Shown: positions 28,326-36,122 of the stretch, one piece after another
Numbering within the stretch: position 1 is the first letter of the stretch
Layout of the letters: each line of letters opens with the position of its first letter
Source of the DNA: Zoogloea sp016790385
Lineage (GTDB): Bacteria; Pseudomonadota; Gammaproteobacteria; Burkholderiales; Rhodocyclaceae
NCBI RefSeq assembly: GCF_041916735.1
Contig: NZ_JAYRYY010000010.1
Length of the DNA: 64,000 nt
Reading direction: 5' to 3' (one strand)
The notes under the pieces: generated by a model
Told to the model about the DNA's origin: nothing
The model's database searches: none
What the model saw: the letters and a program-made list of their open reading frames with translations, nothing else
Made by a program: the position numbers and the translations under genes

Positions 28326-29729
28326 TCAGAATCGATACGAGTAAACAAGCGTCGCATTATCCTGCGCATGACTCACCCGGATGGGTGCCGACGTGTTGGG
28401 CAGCGAGACGTTGTTCATGTTCTCCTGGAAGGCGTGGGACCAGGCGAAATCCACCGTGGAGCTGGGCGACAGCGCATAGCCCACACCCACCGACACGTGC
28501 TTGCGCGGTGTGGCCGGAATCACCGCAAAGAGGGTGGACGACGACAGGGCCTGCTGGGCCAGGCGCAGACCACCGCGCAGGGTCCAGCGGGAATCCATCT
28601 GCCAGGCCGCGCCCATGGCCAGGATGGTCTGGTCCTTGTAGTTCTGGGGCAGCAGGATGTTCAGATCGCCGCCGGCATCGGCCACGAAGCCCACCTTGAT
28701 GTCCTTCATCACGCTGGACCAGAAGACCCGCGACACATCCGCCGCCAGGGTGAGCTGATCGTTGACCCGATGGCTGACCCCCAGGTTGGCCACGGCGGGC
28801 ATCTGGAAGTCACGGATACGGATCTTGCCCCCCAGGGGAATCTGCCCGGCCACACCGTCGATGGCGGTGAGCGTGGCCCGTCCTTCCATGTCGGCCACCC
28901 GGCTGCGGGTGGTGTAGGCCGCCCCCAGGCGCGTGGCCGGCGTCACGGCGTAGGTCATGCCGATGCGCCCGGTATAGCCCCAGGCGCTGACGCCGCTGGC
29001 CAGCGGCGCATTGCGGGTCAGGCTGAAGTGGGCACCGCGCAGATCCGGCAGCCCTCCCAGCACCGGCAGCAGGGAGCCGGACACCCGCGACGCCCCGATC
29101 AGGCTGCCCACCTGGTCGGCGCCCAGCAGCAGGCTCAGGTTGAGGCCCTGCCACACGGCATCAATGCCGCCACCGATGGTCAGGGCCTCGGTTGCGCGGA
29201 AGCTTGCCGCCAGCGGGATGTTCAGCACCAGCAGCCGGCTGGAGTTCTCGAGGCCGGTGTCAATGCCCCCGGTGGCCCGGGACAGGAAGCTGCTGCGCCC
29301 GAACTCGGTGCCCAGACCGCCCTGGGCAAAGGCCCCCAGGCCGAAGGTCCATTCCCCCACGCGGCGGGTGAAGGCCGCCTGCGGCGCCATGTAGGGGCCG
29401 CGGTTGTTGCTGTGATCACCTGAATGGACGTGCTCGCCGGTAGTCCGGTTGGTGACGTCGATGTCGGTGGTGACCAGATCAAGCCCCAGCTGGGCGGTGT
29501 TGTCGGCCGTCATCAGCGATAGCGTGGCCGGATTGGTCATCATGCCGGCCGGCCCCACGTCCTGGGCCGTGGCCACGCCCCCCATGCCCCGGGAGATGGC
29601 GCCAAAGCCTTCCAGGCGGAAGACATCGGTGGCGTGGGCCGTGCCGGCGGCCGCCGCGATGGCCAGTGCCAGCGTCGCGACCCGCAGCCGGCGAGGAATG
29701 TGTTGTCCCTTCCCTTGTCCTGTTTTCAT
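28326..29729 (-). CDS. FadL/TodX-family outer membrane hydrocarbon porin
   Basis: Outer-membrane barrel for uptake of hydrophobic aromatics. The ATG at 29729 (GGAG ribosome binding site) gives a 467-residue precursor with a twin-Arg-containing start and a signal peptide ending THA. The mature protein opens TDVFRLEGFGAISRGMGGVA and carries the FadL-type hatch region GPAGMMTNPATLSLM. The C-terminal strand ends in Phe (YSYRF). It is 31 bp downstream of tmoF and therefore part of the toluene operon, matching TbuX/TodX/TmoX in other clusters. Confidence 0.88.
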   Translation of the reverse strand: MKTGQGKGQHIPRRLRVATLALAIAAAAGTAHATDVFRLEGFGAISRGMGGVATAQDVGPAGMMTNPATLSLMTADNTAQLGLDLVTTDIDVTNRTTGEHVHSGDHSNNRGPYMAPQAAFTRRVGEWTFGLGAFAQGGLGTEFGRSSFLSRATGGIDTGLENSSRLLVLNIPLAASFRATEALTIGGGIDAVWQGLNLSLLLGADQVGSLIGASRVSGSLLPVLGGLPDLRGAHFSLTRNAPLASGVSAWGYTGRIGMTYAVTPATRLGAAYTTRSRVADMEGRATLTAIDGVAGQIPLGGKIRIRDFQMPAVANLGVSHRVNDQLTLAADVSRVFWSSVMKDIKVGFVADAGGDLNILLPQNYKDQTILAMGAAWQMDSRWTLRGGLRLAQQALSSSTLFAVIPATPRKHVSVGVGYALSPSSTVDFAWSHAFQENMNNVSLPNTSAPIRVSHAQDNATLVYSYRF

Positions 29730-29760
29730 TCTTGTCTCCACATCCGTTCCTCGCGGAACC

Positions 29761-30774
29761 TCAAAAGAATCGATCGAAATGGATCTGCTCAAAAGGCACC
29801 CGGTGCTCCACCATCAGCATTTCCTGGAGGGCCTGGGTCATGGGCGGCGGGCCGGCGAAGTAGAACTCGTAATCCGCCAGCGGCGCCGACAGGGCCTGGG
29901 GAAGGCGGGTATGCACGAAACCCGTGGCGCCCGCCCAGCCCTCCACGCCCGGGGAGGAGACCACCGGGCAGTAGTCGATGCGCTCGCCGAAGCCCGCGAG
30001 TGCGGCCAGCATCGGCTCGCCGCAAACGTCACGGGGTTCCCGCGCGCCATAAAAGAAATGCAGCCGCCGATTGGCCAGCATGCCGGCCTCGACCGCCCCC
30101 CGGGCGATGGAGATCATCGGCGCGAGGCCCGAGCCCCCCGCCACGCAGACCAGATCGCGGGGCGCATCGGGGCGGAGGTAGGCCACCCCGTAGGGCCCGT
30201 CCAGCCCCACCTCGGCACCTGGCGCAAGCGCGTCGAAGAGCACCGCGCTGCCCTGCCCGCCCGCCACGCGGCGCACCTGGAAATGCCACTCCCCGGCGGC
30301 ATTGGGCGTGTTCGACAGGGAATAGGCGCGGGACGCCCCCACCCCGGGCAGGTCGAGCATGGCGAACTGCCCGGGCAGAAAATCCGCCGCCTCGTCGGTC
30401 GTAAAGCGAAACTCCCGGATGTCGTGGGTGATGTCACGGGTGCCGGCGAGCACCGCCCGCCGCCGCCGGGGCAGGATGGGCGGCACATATTCCGGACCCG
30501 TCGCCAGCTTGATGGACACATCACCGAGGGCACGGCACTGGCAGGCCAGGTGCCGGCCCCGGCGCCGGTCCCGCTCGCCGAGGCCCGGCGCATCGGCCCA
30601 AAGGGTCTCGACCTGGCCTTCGAGCAGCTCGAACTTGCAGCCGCCGCAGCCCCCCGAGTTGCATTCGTAGGACAGGCCGATGCCGGCCCGCAGCCCGGCC
30701 CGCAGCAAGGTGTCGCCGGGTAGCTGGGTAAAGCGGGTGCCGTCCCGCAGGTTGTGGATTATTGGATCGCTCAT
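29761..30774 (-). CDS. tmoF: Toluene monooxygenase NADH-ferredoxin reductase
   Basis: Takes electrons from NADH to the Rieske ferredoxin TmoC. The 337-residue protein has an N-terminal plant-type [2Fe-2S] domain (CNSGGCGGCKFELLEG with the fourth Cys in LACQC), an FAD-binding segment (RAYSLSNTP) and an NAD-binding segment (VAGGSGLAPMISIARG), ending in a typical FDRFF-like tail. The in-frame sequence upstream of 30774 overlaps tmoE and is ignored. Sixth gene of the monooxygenase operon. Confidence 0.93.
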   Translation of the reverse strand: MSDPIIHNLRDGTRFTQLPGDTLLRAGLRAGIGLSYECNSGGCGGCKFELLEGQVETLWADAPGLGERDRRRGRHLACQCRALGDVSIKLATGPEYVPPILPRRRRAVLAGTRDITHDIREFRFTTDEAADFLPGQFAMLDLPGVGASRAYSLSNTPNAAGEWHFQVRRVAGGQGSAVLFDALAPGAEVGLDGPYGVAYLRPDAPRDLVCVAGGSGLAPMISIARGAVEAGMLANRRLHFFYGAREPRDVCGEPMLAALAGFGERIDYCPVVSSPGVEGWAGATGFVHTRLPQALSAPLADYEFYFAGPPPMTQALQEMLMVEHRVPFEQIHFDRFF

Positions 30775-30836
30775 GGTGTCTCTCCGGCGCCGTTCCGCGG
30801 CCCGGAGGACCGCGGCGAGGGCCTTCGGCAAAGGTC

Positions 30837-31823
30837 TCAGAGCCCCACTCCGCGACGCAGGTCGCGGGTGGCCGCCTTGGCGGCTTCGGCAGCGTCGGGC
30901 ACGTCGGGCAAGGCCGCGCAGTAGGCCTCGATGGCGCGGTCGGCGAGGGGCGCCCACTTGGCAATCCAGCCCTGGATGTGCTCCAGGTTGCCCGGCGTCT
31001 CGAGGGCCATGGCGACGAAGGCCGCAGTCCATCGGCGGTGGCGGGCGGCATCGATCAGCTGGGCATCGGTGATCAGGCCCAGCAGGGTGTCGCCGTTATG
31101 GCGGGCCGATTCGCCCAGGCGGCGCAGCACCGCCTCTTCCACTGCCGGCTTGACCACCAGGCTCAGTACCACAATGGCCTCACCCCAGTCCCACACCGTG
31201 AGCACCCGCTCCATCAGCTCGCGGAAACCCTGCCAGGCGGCGTCCTCTTCCCAGTAGCGCCGCTCGTCCTCGCCAAAGCCCTTGTCGGCGAAGGTGCGCG
31301 ACAGTTCCCGGGTGCGATAGGCGGTATGGCTGACCCAGCGCAGGCTGTCGGCCATCTGGAAGTAGTTGCAGTTGGTCAGGGTGCTGGCCGGCGACACCTG
31401 GCCCACATAGGCCGAGGCCATCTGCAGGGTGTGGAAGAGATAGCGCGCGGGGGTGTACAGACGGGCCAGGGTGCCGGCCCAGCGGGGGTCGAGGGCCTTG
31501 TCGTGCTCGCGCTCGCTGAACTGGTCAAAGAGCCCGAAGACGTAGGTTTCCTGACCATCCTGCATGAGGTTGTAGGTGCGATAGACCACCTCGTCCGGAT
31601 CGCGGAAGGCGTTCCAGTCGGCATGCTTCAGCGCGGTGCCGAAGGTGTTCTTCTTGTACCACTCGTTCATGAACATGCCCGGGTCCAGCTCATAGGGCGA
31701 ATTGGGATCCCGGTCGTTGTAGTGCAGGTTGGCGCTGACGATTTCGTACTCGCTCGGCTTGCGGCGGCGGACGGCCAGGTGGCTCCAGGTCTTCTGGGGC
31801 TTCAGGACTTGAACTTCAGACAT
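30837..31823 (-). CDS. tmoE: Toluene monooxygenase hydroxylase beta subunit
   Basis: The structural small-hydroxylase subunit that pairs with TmoA in the (alpha-beta-gamma)2 hydroxylase. The 328 residues match the family length. Recognisable segments are KTWSHLAVRRRKPSEYEIVSA, RDPNSPYELDPGMFMNEWYKK and LPDVPDAAEAAKAATRDLR. No iron ligands are expected in this subunit. It lies between tmoD and tmoF, in the standard order. Confidence 0.92.
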   Translation of the reverse strand: MSEVQVLKPQKTWSHLAVRRRKPSEYEIVSANLHYNDRDPNSPYELDPGMFMNEWYKKNTFGTALKHADWNAFRDPDEVVYRTYNLMQDGQETYVFGLFDQFSEREHDKALDPRWAGTLARLYTPARYLFHTLQMASAYVGQVSPASTLTNCNYFQMADSLRWVSHTAYRTRELSRTFADKGFGEDERRYWEEDAAWQGFRELMERVLTVWDWGEAIVVLSLVVKPAVEEAVLRRLGESARHNGDTLLGLITDAQLIDAARHRRWTAAFVAMALETPGNLEHIQGWIAKWAPLADRAIEAYCAALPDVPDAAEAAKAATRDLRRGVGL

Positions 31824-31922
31824 GGGTGTCTCCTCGTGTCGATCTTGTGTGGGGGCAGGGCTCGGAGGGTGTGAAGAGGTCGTCGCGAACTCGAACCGCG
31901 CAGTTGATCTATCCGCACCATC

Positions 31923-32237
31923 TCAGAGCTTCTTGGTGAAATAGAAACGCACCGAGTCGTCGCGACTTTCGATCTGGCCGGCGAAGGAACTCAGGTCCAC
32001 CTCCAGGTCGTTCATGCGGAAAGGCCGCCCCAGCTCTTCTTCGATCGTGGCCTGGCGCAGGATCATTTCCTGCTCGGCGTGGATGCGGATGTAGGCCCGC
32101 TTGTCATCCACGAAGATCTCCTTGCCCGGGTTGTCGGTGCGGGCCGCCTCGATGACCGCCATGGCCAGGTCGCCGGCACGCATCACCGGCCCCACCAGAT
32201 TGTTGTGATAGGCCTGTCCGGTCTCTACAGCACTCAT
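31923..32237 (-). CDS. tmoD: Toluene monooxygenase effector (coupling) protein
   Basis: A cofactor-free regulatory protein, related to MmoB, that binds the hydroxylase and tunes coupling and regiospecificity. The ATG at 32237 (MSAVETGQAYHNNLVGPVMRAGD) gives 104 residues, the usual size. The upstream in-frame extension to 32291 reaches toward tmoC without homology. The 99-bp gap to tmoE is the largest within tmoC-F. Confidence 0.92.
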   Translation of the reverse strand: MSAVETGQAYHNNLVGPVMRAGDLAMAVIEAARTDNPGKEIFVDDKRAYIRIHAEQEMILRQATIEEELGRPFRMNDLEVDLSSFAGQIESRDDSVRFYFTKKL

Positions 32238-32301
32238 GTTTTTCTCCTCATTGATTGGCCGGCGCGACGTCGGGCCGCGCCGTCGATTCATTCACACGCG
32301 A

Positions 32302-32637
32302 TCAGCTGTGGGCAAACAGCGGCTCAATGCCCTCGGTGCTCACCAGCACGTCATCCCCGTCGATGCGCACGGGATACACCGCCAGGGCACAGTCGTCGGG
32401 ATTGATGCCCTTGCCGGAGGCGGCATCGAACTGCCACAGGTGGGCCCGGCAGATCACCTTCTTGCCATCGAACTTGCCCTCTGAAAGGGCGATGTCCTGA
32501 TGCGGGCAGATGCCCTGGAAAGCCTTGATCTCGCCACCCTCGGCGCAGACCAGCAGGATCTCGTGGCCATCGACGGTGAAAGGCGCCATCTCGCCCTCCC
32601 ACACGTCATCGAGCGTACAAACCTTGGTGAAACTCAT
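32302..32637 (-). CDS. tmoC: Toluene monooxygenase Rieske ferredoxin
   Basis: Shuttles electrons from TmoF to the di-iron hydroxylase. The 111-residue protein has the Rieske ligand pairs in CPHQDIAL (Cys, His) and CRAHLWQFD (Cys, His). Length and operon position fit T4MO-type TmoC. The start has an upstream GAGGAGA ribosome binding site. Confidence 0.94.
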   Translation of the reverse strand: MSFTKVCTLDDVWEGEMAPFTVDGHEILLVCAEGGEIKAFQGICPHQDIALSEGKFDGKKVICRAHLWQFDAASGKGINPDDCALAVYPVRIDGDDVLVSTEGIEPLFAHS

Positions 32638-32661
32638 GGGTCGTCTCCTCTCGGCTGCGGC

Positions 32662-32928
32662 TCAGGCGTCACCCGCCTGCCAGACGATATCCACCGTCTC
32701 GGTGGGCCTGAAGCCGGCGTCGGCCACCTTCAGGGTGCGCGGCAGCAGCTCGGTGGTGCCATGCAGGCGAACCCGCAGGATGTGGCCGGGGCGGGCACGA
32801 ACGCGGCGCCCGACGGAATGGACGGCGGCAGCGGCAGCCACCTCGTCCATGGTGTTCTCCGTATCCACGGGCACCAGTTGCAGAACGAAATCGCCTTCGA
32901 AATTGGAAGTCAGGGGGAACAGGGCCAT
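32662..32928 (-). CDS. tmoB: Toluene monooxygenase hydroxylase gamma subunit
   Basis: Small ubiquitin-fold hydroxylase subunit of 88 residues, starting MALFPLTSNFEGDFVLQLVPV. The family ending (FRPTETVDIVW) is present. The start at 32928 is preferred over an in-frame ATG at 32967. About 196 bp separate it from tmoA, an unusually wide gap for this operon, which holds a dispersed repeat element. Confidence 0.9.
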   Translation of the reverse strand: MALFPLTSNFEGDFVLQLVPVDTENTMDEVAAAAAVHSVGRRVRARPGHILRVRLHGTTELLPRTLKVADAGFRPTETVDIVWQAGDA

Positions 32929-33009
32929 GACGGCAGTCTCCTTGTAGGGTGAAGCGCGGCCCGGCACGCAGGCCGGGCGGTACGACAGGGAATAGGGATG
33001 ACCGCGCGG

Positions 33010-33120
33010 GTGAAGAAACCGTAGCGAGCGGTCCGGGTTCGCTCCGGGAGGCTCAGCCGTACAAGCGGTACGGCGAGCGTCGCAGGGGCGAAATCGGGCC
33101 GCCCAGCCGGTTTATTCGCG
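33010..33120. repeat. Dispersed hairpin-forming intergenic repeat, copy A
   Basis: About 105 bp in the tmoA-tmoB gap resembles 62886-62988 upstream of the aldolase gene at roughly 80% identity with one small indel. Shared blocks include GTAGCGAGCG, CCGTAC with GTACGG (a hairpin), TCGCAGGGGCGAAATCGGG and TTTAT. Both copies have the same orientation relative to the minus-strand genes. Confidence 0.75.
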
Positions 33121-33125
33121 CGCGC

Positions 33126-34631
33126 TCAGCTGGCCTTGCGGGTCTCGCGCAGTGCCCGATAGATCTCGGCCCAGGCATAGTTGTGGGCGTCGTCGCCGAT
33201 CTCGCCCGGGGCCAGATTCATGTACTGGAGGGCGCCCTCCAGGTTCATGGGCTGGATCATCCCGGCCAGGAAGCGATCGACGATGGAGAGGTGGCCGGCA
33301 TAGCGTTCCGGATCCTGCTCGAACACCCAGCGGTCCACCTCTGACCCGAAGTGATAGAGGCGACCCTTGTATTCCAGCGGGTAGTCCTTGACGTTCCAGC
33401 CCTTGCCCGGCGTGCCGAGGATGGGCAGCTGGCACATGTTGCACACGTAGGGCAGCGTCTCCGGGTAGGCCTTGGCCATGTTGCCGTCCACCACGTTGTC
33501 GATGAAGACGTCCCAGCACTGGCCCCAGGTGTCGTTCCAGCCGGGGTACTTGGCTTCGAGCCAGGCGCGCTCGTCGGGGGTGACACCGGCGGCCGGGTTC
33601 CACCACAGGGTCGGGCGCCAGTAATAAGACCCGAGATGCATGCCGTGATGGGTCTGGGAAAGATCCTTGAGGAAGATGTCCCAGTACCAGGGCAGGTCCA
33701 GCCCCATGTCGGTGAGCGCCCGCTCAAACTGGGCGACGATCCACTCCTCCATGAACTCCTTGAAGGACTGCTTGCGGTGCTCCAGGGGGGTGTAATAGTC
33801 CATGATCGGGCCAGTGAGCACGGAGAACAGCTTCCACGCGCCCCACACCGCAATATCCACCCGCTTCTGGGCCTCGGCCTTGTGGCCGTTCTCGATCAGC
33901 ACCTTGAGGGCCGGGCCGCCGATCTGGGCGTGGCGCGACTCGTCGGTCTGGATGCTGGAGATGAGGTTGGCGAAGGTGTGGTCGCCGGCCTCGGCCGCAT
34001 CGGCCGCCAGCCCCAGGAACTGCATATTGGTGAAGCCGGTTTCGAAGCTGAAGGTCAGCATGATGGAAACGCTGATGGCGTCCCGGGTCATCATGATGTC
34101 GTCGAAGAAATGGCGGGCGGCGATCATCGCCCACTCATTGGTGTCGTAGGCCTTGAAGGCCCAGTCCATCTGCCGGTCCTTGGACACATGCTCGTGGGGA
34201 AAATACAGCTGCATCTGACCGTGACGGATCTCGTCCATGCAGCCCAGCGTCGACATGTTGCGCATGCCCGGCGCCTTCGAAAAACGCATCATCCGCGCCT
34301 CGGCGCTGGCCGCGGCGTATTCGCCCCGGGCAATGGCGCCATAGTGAGCCTTCATCACCGACTTCCAGCCCGGGTCGGCGTTCTCGAAGATCCGGCTGCG
34401 CTCCAGGGCCGCCTTGACCGAATAAGCCCCCGCGTCCTTCTCGCGTTGGACTTTCACGTATTCCGGATAGGTCTGCTTGTAGGGTTCGTCGTATTGCTCC
34501 CAGGCACTCAGGGGCAAGCCGAATTCGCCCGACAGCTTGGGCGGAAACAATTCGTCCTCGGTAACGTACTTGGGCGTCCAGTTGGTGGATCGGGCCAGGT
34601 CATACCAGTCCATCCGATTGAGTACAGCCAT
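33126..34631 (-). CDS. tmoA: Toluene monooxygenase hydroxylase alpha subunit
   Basis: Catalytic di-iron subunit of a four-component aromatic monooxygenase, 501 residues from the ATG at 34631 (MAVLNRMDWYDLARSTNW). All iron ligands fall at the expected positions: Glu104, Glu134 and His137 (CMDEIRHGQ), Glu197 region, Glu231 and His234 (DESRHAQ). Gate residue Ile100 and Gly103 are as in T4MO. Overall it looks closer to the TbuA1-type branch (KAPGMRNM, LAPGEIGDDAHNYAW), so toluene, benzene or phenol hydroxylation is likely but regiochemistry is not predictable. First gene of tmoABCDEF. Confidence 0.95.
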   Translation of the reverse strand: MAVLNRMDWYDLARSTNWTPKYVTEDELFPPKLSGEFGLPLSAWEQYDEPYKQTYPEYVKVQREKDAGAYSVKAALERSRIFENADPGWKSVMKAHYGAIARGEYAAASAEARMMRFSKAPGMRNMSTLGCMDEIRHGQMQLYFPHEHVSKDRQMDWAFKAYDTNEWAMIAARHFFDDIMMTRDAISVSIMLTFSFETGFTNMQFLGLAADAAEAGDHTFANLISSIQTDESRHAQIGGPALKVLIENGHKAEAQKRVDIAVWGAWKLFSVLTGPIMDYYTPLEHRKQSFKEFMEEWIVAQFERALTDMGLDLPWYWDIFLKDLSQTHHGMHLGSYYWRPTLWWNPAAGVTPDERAWLEAKYPGWNDTWGQCWDVFIDNVVDGNMAKAYPETLPYVCNMCQLPILGTPGKGWNVKDYPLEYKGRLYHFGSEVDRWVFEQDPERYAGHLSIVDRFLAGMIQPMNLEGALQYMNLAPGEIGDDAHNYAWAEIYRALRETRKAS

Positions 34632-35023
34632 TGATGTCTCCTTCATAACGGGATGCAGGAGCCCTGCAGCTCCCCCTCTCGCCCGGCCACTCAAGGGCTG
34701 CCGGGTCGGCCGGTTGAAGGCCATAAAGCGTTTCAACCGTGCGGAGGAAAGTTATAAGGAAACGAAAAGGGGCGGTATTAGACGATGGTTTAGGTGCTTT
34801 GCAGCAAATGCAAGGTGGATTTCCGGAAGCGTGTGTCAAGCCGAATGGGCATAAAATGCCATCCAGTTCCCCCAGATCAAGCCGATTCGCCGTCCCCCAC
34901 GCCACAGCCCCACCCGCCCAGCTTGAAACAACCCGCCCACCGCCCTCTGCACGGGCTGCAAGCTTGTCGCCGCGCCTCCCTGCCCCACCGCAAGCCATCA
35001 TGCGGGCAAGGAGAAAGGAAAAT
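34632..35023. promoter_or_regulatory. Divergent intergenic region between tmoA and cmr1
   Basis: This 392-bp stretch holds no convincing gene. It must carry both the toluene-operon promoter (minus strand) and the CRISPR-Cas promoter (plus strand). A Tod-box-like site is at 34777-34793. A TAAAAT hexamer at 34852-34857 could be a -10 for cmr1 but has no good -35. A GC-rich CCTGCAGCTCC region lies close to tmoA. Confidence 0.6.
34777..34793 (-). promoter_or_regulatory. Tod-box-like TmoT operator
   Basis: On the minus strand the site reads CTAAACCATCGTCTAAT, matching the TodT-box pattern that I recall as (A)TAAAC-N4-GTTTA(T), including the central CCATCG. It is centred about 150 bp upstream of the tmoA start codon, a reasonable distance for an activator site upstream of an untranslated leader. 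The presence of tmoS/tmoT downstream supports the call. Confidence 0.7.
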
Positions 35024-36118
35024 ATGAAAACCGCACACTACACAATCCTATTTCACACCCCGGCTTTCCTTGGCAACGCAGAGCAGAGCGGCCAGTGGAG
35101 AACACCCCCGTTCAAGGCCCAGTTGCGCCAGTGGTGGCGGGTGGCCTATGCGGCCAGCAGGCAGTTTCGCGTCAACACCGAGGAGATGCGCCAGGCGGAA
35201 GGGCTCCTGTTCGGCAATGCCTGGCTTGAGGATAGCTTCAGCAAGAGCCTGGTGCGGATTCGGCTCGGCGAATGGAGGCCCGGCAAACTGAAATCCTGGG
35301 ATGGACTGGAACAGGGAAAGATCGACCATCCAGAAGCCGAGAAAAGCGGCCGCAAGGTCGGCCCTCATGCCTATTTGGGCTACGGGCCGCTTGATGGGCG
35401 AGGTGGCACAAAGTTCAGCGAAAAGGTGAACGCCGCCATCCAGGCCGGTAAGGACAACACCTTTTCCATAGCCTATCCCGACCAGCATGCCGGGCTGATC
35501 GAACACGCGCTAGTGTTGATGAGCCTGTACGGCACGGTAGGCGGGCGTAGCCGCAACGGGTGGGGTTCGTATGGTTTGCTCGGCATCAGCGACATACCCA
35601 GCCCGCCGCTGCACCCGTGGAAGGACGCGCTGAAACTCGACTGGCCGCACGCCATCGGCAGCGACGAAGACGGAGACGCACTGATCTGGCAGACCCGACC
35701 GTTCGACGACTGGAAGGCGCTCATGAAGGAGCTGGCCGTGCTCAAGATCGGGTTGCGGATGCAAAAGCCCGCTTTAGAACTTGAACTGAACACAAGCGCG
35801 GGGGACAAGCTGCTTAAGAACAAGAAGGGAGAAGAAATCGGAATCCTTCACGGGCAACCGCAATCACGCCATTGGCTGAGCTACCCCGTCACGCACCACG
35901 AGGTTAGTGATTGGAAGCGCAACAACGCCCGCCTGCCCAACAGCCTGCGCTTCAAGGTTCGCCCGACGGACGACGGAAAGCTGGTCGGCGTGATCTTCCA
36001 CATGCCCTGCCTGCCCCCCGCAGCCTTCAAACCGGATGAGCAGGCCATCAAGAGGGTATGGCAACAGGTGCACGCCTTCCTCGACACGCAACCCACACTG
36101 ACACGAACCAGGGCCTGA
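35024..36118 (+). CDS. cmr1: Type III-B Cmr1 (RAMP, Cas7 group)
   Basis: The Cmr1 subunit caps the head of the Cmr effector and helps bind target RNA. The ATG at 35024 has an AAGGAG ribosome binding site and gives 364 residues. The N terminus (HYTILFHTPAFLGNAEQSG, FKAQLRQWWRVAYA) and the glycine-rich loop (YGTVGGRSRNGWGSYGL) are diagnostic. First gene of the cmr operon, 4 bp before cas10. An in-frame open extension upstream crosses the promoter region and is discarded. Confidence 0.93.
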   Translation: MKTAHYTILFHTPAFLGNAEQSGQWRTPPFKAQLRQWWRVAYAASRQFRVNTEEMRQAEGLLFGNAWLEDSFSKSLVRIRLGEWRPGKLKSWDGLEQGKIDHPEAEKSGRKVGPHAYLGYGPLDGRGGTKFSEKVNAAIQAGKDNTFSIAYPDQHAGLIEHALVLMSLYGTVGGRSRNGWGSYGLLGISDIPSPPLHPWKDALKLDWPHAIGSDEDGDALIWQTRPFDDWKALMKELAVLKIGLRMQKPALELELNTSAGDKLLKNKKGEEIGILHGQPQSRHWLSYPVTHHEVSDWKRNNARLPNSLRFKVRPTDDGKLVGVIFHMPCLPPAAFKPDEQAIKRVWQQVHAFLDTQPTLTRTRA

Positions 36119-36122
36119 GACC

